Assembly (NCBI RefSeq): GCF_013277415.1
Contig: NZ_VMMX01000006.1
Span: 7,652 to 65,678 of the forward strand
DNA from: Streptococcus sp. 68
Lineage (GTDB): Bacteria > Bacillota > Bacilli > Lactobacillales > Streptococcaceae
DNA length: 58,027 nucleotides
Direction: 5' to 3'
Positions 1 through 10,600 of the stretch are shown here, in pieces. The notes under the pieces are model-generated. The model was given only the letters and a program-made list of their open reading frames with translations. It was not told the DNA's origin and did no database searches. Position 1 is the first letter of the stretch. Every line of letters begins with the position of its first letter. The translations under genes were made by a program, and so were the position numbers.

Positions 1-109
1 AAAACACCGTTTTGAGGTTATAGATAGAACTGACGAAGTCAGTATCATATACATACAGCAAGGCGAAGCTGACGCGGTTTGAAGAGATTTTCGAAGAGTA
101 TAAAATTGA
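1..109 (+). repeat. BOX element (boxB-boxC portion, cut by window start)
   Basis: The stretch contains the boxB-like core around GATAGAACTGACGAAGTCAG (24-43) and the boxC-like core CAAGGCGAAGCTGACG (60-75), ending in GATTTTCGAAGAGTATA. These match my memory of the pneumococcal/mitis BOX repeat; the boxA part would lie before the window. It lies just past the helicase terminator. A matching boxA-boxB start is found at the other end of the window. Confidence 0.85.
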
Positions 110-118
110 ATTGCTTAT

Positions 119-151
119 AAAAAAGCTCCATACACTTGATGTGTATAGAGC
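119..151 (-). terminator. Terminator of the DEAD-box helicase operon
   Basis: An 11-bp stem (arms 125-135 and 141-151, one mismatch) with a 5-nt loop is followed on the minus strand by a run of six T (119-124). It lies just past the helicase stop codon at 162, so it should end the minus-strand oxidoreductase-helicase transcript. Confidence 0.8.
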
Positions 152-161
152 AATGGGGGCT

Positions 162-1244
162 TTATTTAATATAGAGTTCTTGATTTTTCAAGACAATTTC
201 ACGTACGCTCGCAAATTTCTTGAGTTTTTTAAGTTCTTCTGGATGAGTGACGAGAGTGATAACATAACCTTCCTTACCCATGCGGCCAGTACGGCCAGCA
301 CGGTGTGTGTAGGTTTCGCTATCTCTAGGAATATCAAAGTTTACGACACATTCGAGGCTATCGATATCAATTCCACGTGCAAGAAGGTCAGTTGCAAGGA
401 GTAGGGTTAGTTGCTTATCTTTAAACTTTTCTAAGATGACTTTTCTAAATTTGACATTGACATCACTAGCGAGGGAAACAGCCAATATATCACGATATTG
501 TAATTTTTCTTCTGCGCTTCCAAGGTCTGATAGGCTGTTAAAGAAGACTAGACCGCGGAAATCCTCAACATGAGCCAGTTTTCGTAGCATATCCACTTGG
601 TGACGTTGGTCTACCTGCATGTAGAAATGCTGGATATTATCCAGTTTTTGATCAGAGAGATCAATGGTACGTGTGTTAGGCGCAATCTTTTCTTGGTCAA
701 ACTTGGTCGTCGCACTCATATAGACGAGTTGGTGGTCACGCGGTGCGTAGTGAGTGATTTTCTCAACAAAGTGAATCTGAGAATCATCTAGTAATTGGTC
801 GAATTCATCCAGGATGATGGTTTCCATATTCATCATCTTGATTTTTTTCAATTTAATCAACTCAAAGATACGGCCAGGAGTTCCAATCAGAATTTCTGGT
901 CCTTTTTTTAGGCGTTCAATCTGGCGTTTCTGGCTCGAACCTGATAAGAAGAGTTGGGGAGTCAAGCCGATAGTCTCAGCCCACGTTTTACATACATCAA
1001 AAATCTGTCCAGCAAGTTCTGTATTTGGTGCTAGAATCAAGAGTTGTTGGGCTTTTTTCTTTTGTAGTCTGAGAAGACTTGGTAGGAGGTAAGCTAGGGT
1101 CTTACCAGTTCCTGTTGGGCTCACTCCTAGAAGATTTTCTCCCGCAAGAAGGGGCTCAAATAGTTGAGTTTGAATGGGGGTAAATTCCTGGAAACCGAGT
1201 TGGTTGCTCAATTCCTGCCATTCAGTCGGTAGTTTGTTTTTCAT
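162..1244 (-). CDS. DEAD/DEAH-box RNA helicase
   Basis: The 360-residue protein is a two-domain superfamily 2 RNA helicase. Visible motifs in order are a Q-motif region near the N-terminus (GFQEFTPIQTQLF), Walker A-like SPTGTGKT (residues about 42-49), motif Ia/Ib (TPGR), DEFD in place of the usual DEAD/DEID, SAT (motif III), and in the C-terminal domain ARGIDI and HRAGRTGR (motifs V and VI). Such proteins use ATP to unwind short RNA duplexes in the cytosol, for example in ribosome assembly or mRNA turnover; which role applies here cannot be read from sequence. The start codon overlaps the stop of the upstream oxidoreductase gene by 4 bp, implying translational coupling. It is at the short end for the family, without a long C-terminal extension. 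Confidence 0.92.
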   Translation of the reverse strand: MKNKLPTEWQELSNQLGFQEFTPIQTQLFEPLLAGENLLGVSPTGTGKTLAYLLPSLLRLQKKKAQQLLILAPNTELAGQIFDVCKTWAETIGLTPQLFLSGSSQKRQIERLKKGPEILIGTPGRIFELIKLKKIKMMNMETIILDEFDQLLDDSQIHFVEKITHYAPRDHQLVYMSATTKFDQEKIAPNTRTIDLSDQKLDNIQHFYMQVDQRHQVDMLRKLAHVEDFRGLVFFNSLSDLGSAEEKLQYRDILAVSLASDVNVKFRKVILEKFKDKQLTLLLATDLLARGIDIDSLECVVNFDIPRDSETYTHRAGRTGRMGKEGYVITLVTHPEELKKLKKFASVREIVLKNQELYIK

Positions 1245-2218
1245 TTTTCTGCCTCAAATCTAATGCCAGCAGTCTGGCGCATGGTATATAGTAGCTCATG
1301 AACAGAGCCTGCATCATCCAGCAAAGTTTGGTAGAGATTCAGATTTGGTTGCTGAATCATCTGTGCAAATGCAGCGACTTCCTCAGTCATCGTATGAGGA
1401 GCCTGTTGGATAGGGAGCTGGACTTGATTGCCTTGGTGGTCGGTAAAAATAGCCGAGCGAACATGCTCAATCGTGTTGAGAGTCAAGGTTCCATCTGTTG
1501 TGTAAATTTCGCAAGGAAGATTGGAAGTGATGTTTTTCCCAGACTTGATGTGAACTTGAAAGTCTGGGTAGAAGAGAATTCCGTCACCATTTAGGTCAAT
1601 GCTATTGTCAAGCTGTTGAGCCTGGTAAGTCGCGTCATTAGCTTTTCCAAAAAGGCGAACGGCAGCGTAGAGAGGATAAATCCCCAAATCCATAAGAGCT
1701 CCACCAGCAAAACGGGCTGAAAAGACATTTGGTGTCTGTCCAGCTAACAAGTTAGGCATCTTGGAAGAATACTTGGCATAGTTGAAATCTGCTCCCAAAA
1801 TCTGTTTGTCTGCTAAAAAGTTTTTGATGATAGTGAGAGCTTTTTCATGGTAATTACGAGCTGCTTCAAAGATAAAACAGTGATTTTTTTCAGCTGTTTG
1901 AACCAAATCCAGCCATTCTTGTGGTTGAGTGACAGCTGGCTTTTCAAGAATAACATGTTTACCAGCAGACAAGGCAGTTTTTGCCTGAGCAAAATGCAAG
2001 GAGTTTGGACTGGCAATATAGACCACATCAAAGGAGCTCTTGAAGAAGTCTTCTAATTGATCGAATAGTTGGATATTCTCATAGTGAGAAGTAAAGGTTG
2101 CTGCGGTTTCAAGTTTCCTAGAATAGACTGCGACCAGCTGGTATTTTCCACTAGCATGGGCTGCTTCTATGAAGTGATGGCTGATAGCGCCAGTGCCGAT
2201 GACACCTAATTTTAGCAT
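1241..2218 (-). CDS. Gfo/Idh/MocA family NAD(P)-dependent oxidoreductase
   Basis: I placed the start at 2218, giving 325 residues beginning MLKLGVIGTGAIS, because an AAAAGGAG ribosome site lies 6-7 nt upstream; a longer frame from 2302 would run through it. The N-terminus is a Rossmann nucleotide-binding fold (GVIGTGAI), followed by VYIASPNSLH and the family's conserved EKP (HVILEKPAV), the typical catalytic lysine region. Members oxidise or reduce sugars, polyols or dihydrodiols; the substrate cannot be assigned. It is the first gene of a two-gene minus-strand operon with the helicase. An extended -10 (TGTTATAAT, 2253-2261 on the minus strand) precedes it. Confidence 0.9.
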   Translation of the reverse strand: MLKLGVIGTGAISHHFIEAAHASGKYQLVAVYSRKLETAATFTSHYENIQLFDQLEDFFKSSFDVVYIASPNSLHFAQAKTALSAGKHVILEKPAVTQPQEWLDLVQTAEKNHCFIFEAARNYHEKALTIIKNFLADKQILGADFNYAKYSSKMPNLLAGQTPNVFSARFAGGALMDLGIYPLYAAVRLFGKANDATYQAQQLDNSIDLNGDGILFYPDFQVHIKSGKNITSNLPCEIYTTDGTLTLNTIEHVRSAIFTDHQGNQVQLPIQQAPHTMTEEVAAFAQMIQQPNLNLYQTLLDDAGSVHELLYTMRQTAGIRFEAEK

Positions 2219-2252
2219 AGATACTCCTTTTCCGATTTTAAATCCTTCTTTC

Positions 2253-2261
2253 ATTATAACA
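2253..2261 (-). promoter_or_regulatory. Extended -10 promoter for the oxidoreductase-helicase operon
   Basis: On the minus strand TGTTATAAT is an extended -10 element about 35 nt before the oxidoreductase start at 2218. No good -35 box is visible, which is common with extended -10 promoters. Confidence 0.5.
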
Positions 2262-2415
2262 TAGATAGACGGGACTATCCAACAGAGGGTAAAAATTTTC
2301 AAATAAGCGATTAGCTTTCTTCTGAAGAAAAGCTTTCTTTTACGAATAAATAGATAGAAGCATCAAATCTAGTAAATTAGATTAAAAAATGTGCTATAAT
2401 AGAAGGAGGAAAAGG

Positions 2416-3390
2416 ATGATTCTAAGACATCCGGGCATCAGCCCAACTAATGACTTGGTTGCTAAGAAAATTTTTAGCAACCCAGAAATCACTTGTCAAT
2501 TTATTCGCGATATGCTGGATTTACCAGCAAAAAATGTGACCATTTTGGAGGGAAGCAATATTCATGTCTTGCCATCTCTGCCCTACTCGGCTCAGGATTT
2601 TTACACTAGTATAGACGTCTTGGCGGAGTTGGATAATGGGACACAGGTTATTATTGAAATCCAAGTCCATCATCAGAATTTTTTCATCAATCGTTTGTGG
2701 GCTTACCTATGCAGCCAGGTCAATCAAAATCTTGAAAAAATTCGCCAACGTGAAGGTGATACCCACCAGAGCTATAAACACATCGCACCTGTTTACGCAA
2801 TTGCAATTGTGGATAGTAATTATTTCCAAGATGACTTAGCTTTCCATAGTTTTAGCATGCGAGAGGATACGACAGGTGAGGTTTTAACCATTACCAATAA
2901 CGGACAAGAAAACCATCTAGTCAAGATGGCGTTCTTGGAATTAAAAAAATACAGAGAAACCAGCAAAGACGAGGTTCGCAAGCCGTGGTTGGAGTTTTTT
3001 GGGAATAAACCCTTTACCCAGCGCCCCGAGCGAGCCATCAGCCAAGCAGACCAACTGCTAGACTATAAGAGCTGGTCCGAGGAGGACAGGAAAATGTTTA
3101 GCCAACTACGTATGCGAGAAGAACAAGCCTTACTCGCTCATGACTATGCCTTGGAACAAGCTGAAGAAAAAGGGTTGGAGAGAGGTCGTGCAGAAGGTAT
3201 TGAACAAGGTTTAGAGCGTGGTCTTGAACGTGGACGAGCTGAAGGGATTGAACAAGGTCTAGAGCGTGGAAAACTTTTTGCCTTCCTAGATATGGTCCGT
3301 CAAGGACTTCTGACTTCCGAGGTTGCCAGTCAGCAATTAGGCGTGACTGTCTCTGAGTTTGAAGAATTATTGAAAGACCATTATAAATAA
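2416..3390 (+). CDS. Rpn family recombination-promoting nuclease / PD-(D/E)XK putative transposase
   Basis: The chosen start at 2416 gives 324 residues and sits 6 nt after AGAAGGAGG; the longer frame from 2389 would begin inside the -10-like box. The N-terminal two thirds (about 10-200) is the Rpn/PDDEXK nuclease domain: RHPGISPTNDLVAKKIF at the start and D67 followed by IIEIQ (E81, Q83) as the likely active site. The C-terminus (about 227-324) is helical and carries a duplicated 16-residue block of GLERGRAEGIEQ type. Rpn proteins are DNA endonucleases, some implicated in phage defence and controlled by a short C-terminal product translated from within the gene. A strong internal start is present here (see separate entry). 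A TATAAT (2395-2400) abuts the ribosome site, so the leader would be extremely short if that box is used. Confidence 0.88.
   Translation: MILRHPGISPTNDLVAKKIFSNPEITCQFIRDMLDLPAKNVTILEGSNIHVLPSLPYSAQDFYTSIDVLAELDNGTQVIIEIQVHHQNFFINRLWAYLCSQVNQNLEKIRQREGDTHQSYKHIAPVYAIAIVDSNYFQDDLAFHSFSMREDTTGEVLTITNNGQENHLVKMAFLELKKYRETSKDEVRKPWLEFFGNKPFTQRPERAISQADQLLDYKSWSEEDRKMFSQLRMREEQALLAHDYALEQAEEKGLERGRAEGIEQGLERGLERGRAEGIEQGLERGKLFAFLDMVRQGLLTSEVASQQLGVTVSEFEELLKDHYK
3094..3390 (+). CDS. Candidate internal translation product of rpn (RpnS-like, same frame)
   Basis: Inside the rpn gene a GAGGAGG motif (3079-3085) lies 8 nt before an in-frame ATG at 3094. The product would be the last 98 residues of the nuclease: the helical, Glu/Arg/Gly-rich repeat domain without the catalytic core. 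In enterobacterial rpn genes a similar intragenic short protein has been reported to block the full-length toxin. The ribosome site here is as strong as that of the full gene, which is unusual inside a coding region. Function is by analogy only; chance formation of a Shine-Dalgarno match from Glu-Glu-Asp codons (gaggaggac) is possible. Confidence 0.5.
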   Translation: MFSQLRMREEQALLAHDYALEQAEEKGLERGRAEGIEQGLERGLERGRAEGIEQGLERGKLFAFLDMVRQGLLTSEVASQQLGVTVSEFEELLKDHYK

Positions 3391-3518
3391 GAATTGAAAA
3401 ATACAGAGAAACCAGCAAAGACGAGGTTCGTAAACCATGGTTGGAGTTTTTCGGGAACAAACCCTTTACCCAGCACCCCGAGCGAGCCATCAGTCAGGCA
3501 GACCAACTGCTGGATTAA
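3391..3518 (+). pseudogene. Remnant of a second rpn copy
   Basis: Directly after the rpn stop codon lies a stretch nearly identical to positions 2938-3061 inside rpn. Translated from 3403 it reads YRETSKDEVRKPWLEFF... through SQADQLLD and then hits a stop (TAA). Relative to the intact gene it has one base fewer in the starting A-run, so it is out of frame with what precedes it. It holds no start and no nuclease core. It is best explained as the leftover of a tandem rpn paralogue removed by recombination. Confidence 0.8.
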
Positions 3519-3656
3519 AAATTAGGAAATATCGTGTAGAAAATAGTAACAGATTTTATCTCTTTGTGGGATGAAGTCTGTTTTTTTGTATGATGGGCAG
3601 GTCCTACATCTGAGTGGCAAGTTCTCCGTAGGTATCCGCTATCGGTTAATGCATAG

Positions 3657-3768
3657 CATATATGAATGAAATAAGAACTGAACAAATCAGTCAGGAAAGT
3701 CAAAGTAATTTCTATTAATGTTTTAGAAGTACTAGTGAACTATTCCAAATTCAATATCCTATAAACAA
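3657..3768. repeat. RUP-like small repeat (degenerate)
   Basis: The phrases GAAATAAGAACTGAACAAAT, AATTTCTATTAATG and GAACTATTCCAAATTCAAT, over about 110 bp, match what I remember of the pneumococcal RUP repeat, a roughly 107-bp non-autonomous element believed to be moved by an IS630 transposase. No alignment was possible, and the terminal repeats are eroded. Confidence 0.55.
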
Positions 3769-3895
3769 AAATCAAAAAGCAAGCTAGGAGACTTATGTAG
3801 GATAGCTAAAAATACTAATCTTAGATTGAGGATAAGAGTAGAATGATAATCGATGGATTTAGAACAAATATAATGAGCTGAAGCTGGGATAGTAC

Positions 3896-3940
3896 AAGGG
3901 GCTTTTAAAATATTGTTAGAAATTATTTTAAAATCCCCTT
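3896..3940. repeat. 17-bp near-perfect inverted repeat
   Basis: The arms AAGGGGCTTTTAAAATA (3896-3912) and its complement with one mismatch (3924-3940) enclose an 11-nt loop. No T-run follows on either side, so it is not a standard terminator. It may be the core of a small mobile element or a structured RNA. Confidence 0.6.
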
Positions 3941-4489
3941 ATCAATTTGTTCATATTCTATTTCAATCTATTATATTTCCAAGCTTGATTATCATGAAGT
4001 AAGGGCTGAAAGCGGTCTAGGGATAGGAGTGATTTTGGAGATGAGAATCGTCAAAGGAAGGAATAAGGAGATTGTGGCTCTAGGAATAGGGGATAGTGAG
4101 ATGAAATAAAAGCTGAACAATTCAATTTCTAACCAGCTAACCATTTAATCTTGCTGCAAATAGGTATCGAACAAGTCTAGTATAAGTCTGAGACATTTTT
4201 TAGAAACTGATGATAAGCTCTTCCAATAAAAAATAGGGAGGTTTTTCAAACTAAAATCCGGATTCATACTTGGTTTCTAAATTCGATTCAATATATTCAT
4301 ACTGTTAAAAATCAGCCGATTATAACTATTATTATACTAAAAATTTCATAAATAAAGATATAGAAAAGTTATTAGTTTCTAGGAAATAAATCAAAAAAGT
4401 GTATACCTATAATCAATATAATAAACACATACTAAAAAATTCTCTAAAAATCAAGATTTTTGGATGATTAGATGGTAAATTCGGGGGGG

Positions 4490-4499
4490 TATGGTATAA
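4490..4499 (+). promoter_or_regulatory. Extended -10 promoter of the giant surface-protein gene
   Basis: TATGGTATAAT (TGnTATAAT form) lies 130 nt upstream of the start codon at 4630, preceded by a run of seven G. No convincing -35 box is seen. The long 5' leader (about 120 nt) leaves room for post-transcriptional control. Confidence 0.5.
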
Positions 4500-4629
4500 T
4501 TATTACTAGACTGTACACTGGGTGCAGTGGGTTAAATAGTGCTATCAATACTATTTAATATCATGTGAGTTTGAAGATGATAAGGCTATTTTGTTTTCAA
4601 AACAACTTACAAAAAAGGAGAAAGATTTC

Positions 4630-7600
4630 ATGGACTTTGGAAAATATAACAAAGAAAAGGTTTTCCGATATTCGATTCGAAAATACCACTTTGGTGCTGC
4701 CAGTGTCGCGGTTGCGGCATTGATGTTCTTTGCTAACGGGGCAGTAGCAGCGCATGAACCCATCACTCAAGCTACGGCAAGTGATGTCGTTACGGCAGGT
4801 TCTGATGGCAATGCAGATGGAAATCCGGCGTCCTCGGATGAGGGAGACTCGAACAAGGTTCTAACTGACCAGCCAGCTGAACTCAAAGCACCTGATGAGG
4901 TGAAAACGCAAGAAGCTCCAGCTGAGGGAACCAATCAAGGGCAAGCAGGAGCTGAGTCTAACTCTGCTCAGTCCGAGACAAATTCAGCTAACCAAGAACC
5001 TTCTCAAGCAGGAGAAGTAAAAGAGCAAGAACAGCCGACCGTCGCTGATACGACAGCAGCCAAATCGACTCAAGGGAATCTGCAAGCTTTGTTGGCAAAA
5101 CTAACGCTTAGCTCAATGAAGGCTCTCCACGATGAAGTGGAAGCTGGTCTAGCAGCAGCTAATGCAGTTTTGAGCGACCCTAAAGCGACACAAGCGCAGG
5201 TTGATGAGCAAGCAAGACTGATGGCTGAGCTTACGAGCCGTGTCAATCAAGCCTTGACACCTAGCTTAGAAACTCCAACAATCTTGGAAAAAGCAGGTCT
5301 GACATCTACTGGACTCGCTACTCCAGAGGGAGCTACGACTGCGCAAACAAGTGGAGGAAAAGGTCGTAGAAGAGCTTTGAGCGAGCCTACACCAGATGAA
5401 AATCAAGTTACGCCATCTGCTGGAGGAGACTCAACAGGTTCTGGAGCTAGCACTCAAGCTACTCCACAGACGCTCCCAACCTACACAAATACAGAAGGTG
5501 AAAATGGTGTTTATGGACTAAAAGATGAGTTAGAGTTTATCACTAATCAACTCCGAGCTAACGGAGCATCGGCAGATAAAATCCAAGCAGCCAAGGCAGC
5601 TGCTGATAAGTTCAACGAAGCCTTCTCTAAAGGTGACACTATTAGCCAAGAAGACTTTAGTGCTGCCTTAGCAGACCTGAAAAAATCACGTGAACTGATC
5701 GAAGGAGTCCTCTCTGAAAAAGAGGCTAATAGAGGAAAGGTAACAGGACCTGTAAATCCAGCAGAGTCTGCAACTCCAAGTGAAAACAATGTAACCATCC
5801 AACCGCGTACCAACGCTACAGGATGGTCAGGTTTCCGCTCGATGCCAGCAGGTGCACAAACACGTACGAGACGTGCACTAAATGAAAATCGTGCAAGTGG
5901 TCGAGGTGTAGAAAATGCAGACTATGCTTCTAAGACAGGCTACTTCTTTGAAAGTGGTCAGAATGGTTCGCCTTATCCTAAGTATAGCTATGTATTCTAC
6001 TCAAAAGGTGGAGTAGGGAATCTTTACTATGAAGGCGGAGAAATAACAGAGGCATATCAGGCATTTCATATTGATGTCAGACCTACTAAAACTGGATTGT
6101 CTTGGCAAATTGTGGTCAATAACAATCATAAAACATTAGGAACCAATAAGGTTTACTTCACGCTTCCGCAAGGTCAGCAATTTAAAAGTGGTTCAGCTTC
6201 TGTGCAAGCCATTAACAAAAATGGTGGTAGTATTTTAGAACGTCCATCGACAAGTGGTTCTTCAGACGAACTTAGAACTGTTTTAGATACGGCATTTAAA
6301 AATCTTTCGGAAGGTCACCCATTCCGTGGGGCTGGATTGATAAATGTAGCTAAAGGGACAAAAGATCAAACAAATGCAGTGTCTTTAGCTCGTCCAGGGA
6401 ATTCAGCTGCCAAACAGTTTAAAATTGGGACTCTTGAAGAGCTTGCGAGAGAGCATACCTCGGGAACTGGTTATTTAAATAGGGGATTCTATAACAGGGA
6501 TTCCGTAATTGAAACGGACAAGAATATACAAAGATACTCTGATGAGAAAATCAAAGTTATTAAAAATGATGTTCGTGATGTCTATACTTTTGAATTGAAT
6601 TCAGGGGACGACAATGCTTATGTTATATCATTTGAGACAACTGGTTCAAATGATATGAAGAATTTAACTTTTGCAGGTGGTCTTAAGCGAGTAGAAGATG
6701 CTACTAGGAAACTAATTAACCATTGGTATGCTAGAACTAGCTTAGAGACAGATAATGCGGAAAAAATCAGAGTACAAGCCTATGGAAATGGCTATATGCT
6801 TGTAGAACAAGATCGTTATTCTACAGTTAACTATGGTGATCAAGCAGGGATATATGGTGGAAATACGTATGCCCAAGGTTCTGCAGTTAATAACCCCGAA
6901 AAAGCTAAAGGTGTTATTACAACAGGAATCTATACGAATTATATTATAGATACGACATCTTACCTGCACTTTTTAGATTATCCTAATACTGAGGATGGTA
7001 AAGGTGCTGCTAACAATTTAGCAAAAAATGGTTCAGAGGGTGTTGTCTATACTTGGATTCTTGATGGTAAAGAGTATACTAAAGAACAGGCAGCTAAACT
7101 AATTGCCAACCGCCCGGGTGTAACTCGTTATCTTATCAAATCTTGGTATAAGTCAGATGATTCATCCTCTACAACACCGATAAATTTTGTTGTTAAACCT
7201 AAAACACCTACTATTAAAACTGATTTAACGAGAGCAGCTGGAGTTGCGACAAATGTAGAAGTTACTAATGGTACAGAAGGATATAAAGTATATCTGTATA
7301 AAAAAGATGGTGAAACCTTAACGGCTGTGAGAGGTAGTGATCAACAACCTATTAGTGCTACGGCAGGGGCAAATGGAGTTGCTACATTTAATGCTCTTAA
7401 ACTGGAACCTGGAACATATGTTGCAAAAACTGTTGTAGACGGTGACTGGATTGATTACAATGGCAAACACCAAGATGAGATATCTTCTGATGGTTCGAAT
7501 GAAAGAAGGGCAACAGATGGTGTGCCACCTAAAGTTAGAATCGTAAATGGAAGTGAACTTCCTGAAGCGAGAAATGATGCAGATCCGGCTTTATATGAAG

Positions 7601-10600
7601 TAGTGCAGGGACAACCGTTTAGACCGCGAATTGAAGCATTTGACAATATAGGGAATCTTACTAAATTTCAGATTACTAACCTTCCACCAGGAGTAACGGC
7701 TACTAATGCAAATACTGCTTTTAGAGCGAATAATAATGCAACTGTGTCTAATACATTTGAAGCTACCTTTAGTGGGAATGTTCCTAATGATAGGACTCCT
7801 GGAACGTATACATCAACGATAACGGTTAGTGATGGTTCAACTGGTGATAAACAATACTTCTTCAAATATCGTGTGATTGCTAGAGATAACGAAGCACCAA
7901 CAGTAACGATGAATGGTAAGGCATTGACTGAAAATGCTGCTGATAATCGTTTTGTGCTTTATCGTGGAGCAACATTCAATCCTACATTTACTGTTAGCGA
8001 TAATTCTGGTACAGTATCGTCATTCAAGATGAGTGGAGGACCTGCTGGAGTATGGTTTAATAAAAACGGAAGTAATGATGATGATAAGACAAATCTTACA
8101 AGCGGAACATCTTATCAATTAACAGCTAATAATTTGGTTGACACGAACGCAGCTCTTGGGACAAGTGAGGCAAGTGTTGTTGTAAGTGATGCCAACAATA
8201 ATGCAAAAACATACAAATTCCAATATACAGTTGTAGATATTCAACCAAAAAATTCTCCTAAAGATGTTGCGGTTAATTCAACACTAGGAAAACCACAAGA
8301 TTACTTAAAAGTGGTTGATAATAGCTCAGGAACTGAAGCGTCTAAGTATCTTCCGGATAATGTTACCTATTCTTGGAAAGAGGGAACAACAACTAAAGCG
8401 AATGATACAAAATTAGACACAGTAGGCACTGTTACTAAATACAAAGCAACAGTGAATATACCTAACAGTACGACTCCTGTTAAAAAGACAATTGATGGCA
8501 AAGCATATACGATTTATGCCCCAACAAGTGTGGGAACAGCTATTACATTTAATGTTCAAGACACGGTTGCACCGACAGTTAAATTAACAAATAAAGCAAA
8601 CAACAATACTGAAGTTACATTAACGACTGATTCAGCGGCTACAACAATTGATGTATATCGTGGGGCGACTATTGAATTACCATTGAAGTATTATGATAAT
8701 GCAAATACTGGTAAAGTTAATATTGGTTACAAAGAAGGACTTCCAAAAGGTGTCTTGTTTAATAGTAATGAAAGTGCAACTACTTCTACGACAATTAACG
8801 AAAGTGGCAAAACAGAAACGACACCTGGTACTTATACTGTGAGAGGTAGAGTGGCAACAGATGCAACTCTTGGAGTACATACAGTTACATTAAAAGTATC
8901 TGATGCCGCAAGTAGGAATGTTGACCAAGGAAACAAAAAAGAAGTTAAATTTAATATTCGTGTTTTAGATATTGATTTTGAAAGTGGATATTCTCAAGCT
9001 ACTGGTACTACGAAAATTACGAAAGAAGTAGCTTTAAATCAGCAAACTCCAGATCCGAATGAATATTTAACTGCTACAACAGGAACAGGATTGGGAACAG
9101 GGATAAATAGAAATGATAATTTATTCCCTCGAGACATGACATTCCGCTATATTACTGGAGCAAATAATAATGAATTTAGAACAAATTTAACATTCACTGC
9201 ACCTGGGAAATATCTTGTAAAAGCGGGAGCCTTCTACCCAACAACTTATGTACCGACAAATGGTTTATCAACAACTCCATCTAATGCGATAGGAGATAGA
9301 ATTGATGAAATTAGAAATCGTACATATACAACTCGTGAAATTGAATTTGACGTTAAACCAACAGCGCCGATTGTTACTGCTGAGGCTAATGGGGATGTAG
9401 TAGTATCACATACTAACCAAACAAATGTCAACACCTTAAGCTTTACCTATACAGATAAAGATAATAACCAACGAACAGTAACAGCTACTAAGACTGGTAA
9501 TACATGGGCATTAACGAATGCTCCTGCAGATGGAGTGACAATAGAAGCAATATCTGGTGCTGTCACAATTAAAGACCGTCAAGTAAGAGATACTACAGCA
9601 GTTACAGCTAAGGTAGTAGCCCAAAATGTGGAGAGTACGGTTTCTACTGGGACTTCTTTAGCAGGTGAGAAGACTGCACCGACCTTTACTTTTAGTGATA
9701 AATATACATCACTTGAAAATGGAGAGCGTGTTGTTTATGTAACTCCGACAGAGGACTTATCGAATAGTTCTATAATTTTAGGAACTGTGAGGGATGATTC
9801 TAACAAGTTAAGAGAGGTTGTGTTATATCACGGTGATGGACGTAATACTAATCTGGACTTTGGTTTAGATTACAACAAAAAAGCTAGTGAAAATAATGTT
9901 GAGTTTAGTGCGCCATTTAACATTGAGATTACAGGAAAACTTCCAAGAGAAAATCGTAATACAAGACGTATATGGAGTAACGGTGATAATATTGTAACTC
10001 GTTATGTTTATGCCAAAGATGCTGCAGATAATGAGTTTAAAAATGTTACGGACAATAAACAAAATCCGAATCGTGTAGTCATCAAAGTATTGACGCAAGC
10101 AGCTAAATATGAACCTACTATCAATACACAAACGCTTAAAAAAGATTTTACGGCAAACGATGTTCGCGTAACTGCTGAAGAATTTAATAAGATGAAACCA
10201 AACTTAACATTCTCTACAAATAAAGGAGATGTTAAAGTAGCATACAATTCTCCAGATATGAATATCGCTATGAAAGATGGTGGTGCTATTAAGAGTGAGA
10301 ATGGTGCATATTACGTAGGAGCAACTATTACATATCCAGATGGTTCAACTAAGGACATTCGAATACCAGTTGAAAATGCAGATAAGGTAGCCCCAACAGT
10401 TAAATTAACGAATCGAACAGATGCTGATAGAGTCGTAACATTAAATGATAAAGAGTCTACTTCTCCAGTGGTGACTGTCTATCGTGGAGCTAATCTAAAT
10501 CTGCCATTAACATTCTTTGATAATGACTCAGATGGTAGAGTAAACCTTAAGTATGTAAGTGGTTTACCAAGTGGAATTCAGTTTAATGGAACTAGTGATA

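Larger units (their letters stand above)
3519..4589. other. 1.07-kb non-coding, AT-rich, repeat-containing interval
   Basis: No open frame here looks coding. The interval holds a RUP-like element, a long imperfect inverted repeat and, at 4090-4125, a second short stretch resembling the RUP start (GATGAAATAA...CTGAACAA). The last 100 bases carry the promoter and ribosome site of the giant surface-protein gene. The mix looks like an accumulation of decayed small mobile repeats. Confidence 0.6.

Noticed and set aside
111..404. Plus-strand open frame of 97 codons
   Set aside because: It lies opposite the helicase gene and has no family features; a shadow of the real gene.
3098..3490. Minus-strand 130-codon frame sharing its N-terminus with another at 2820-3038
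   Set aside because: The likeness only reflects the rpn segment and its duplicated remnant read backwards; no ribosome site.
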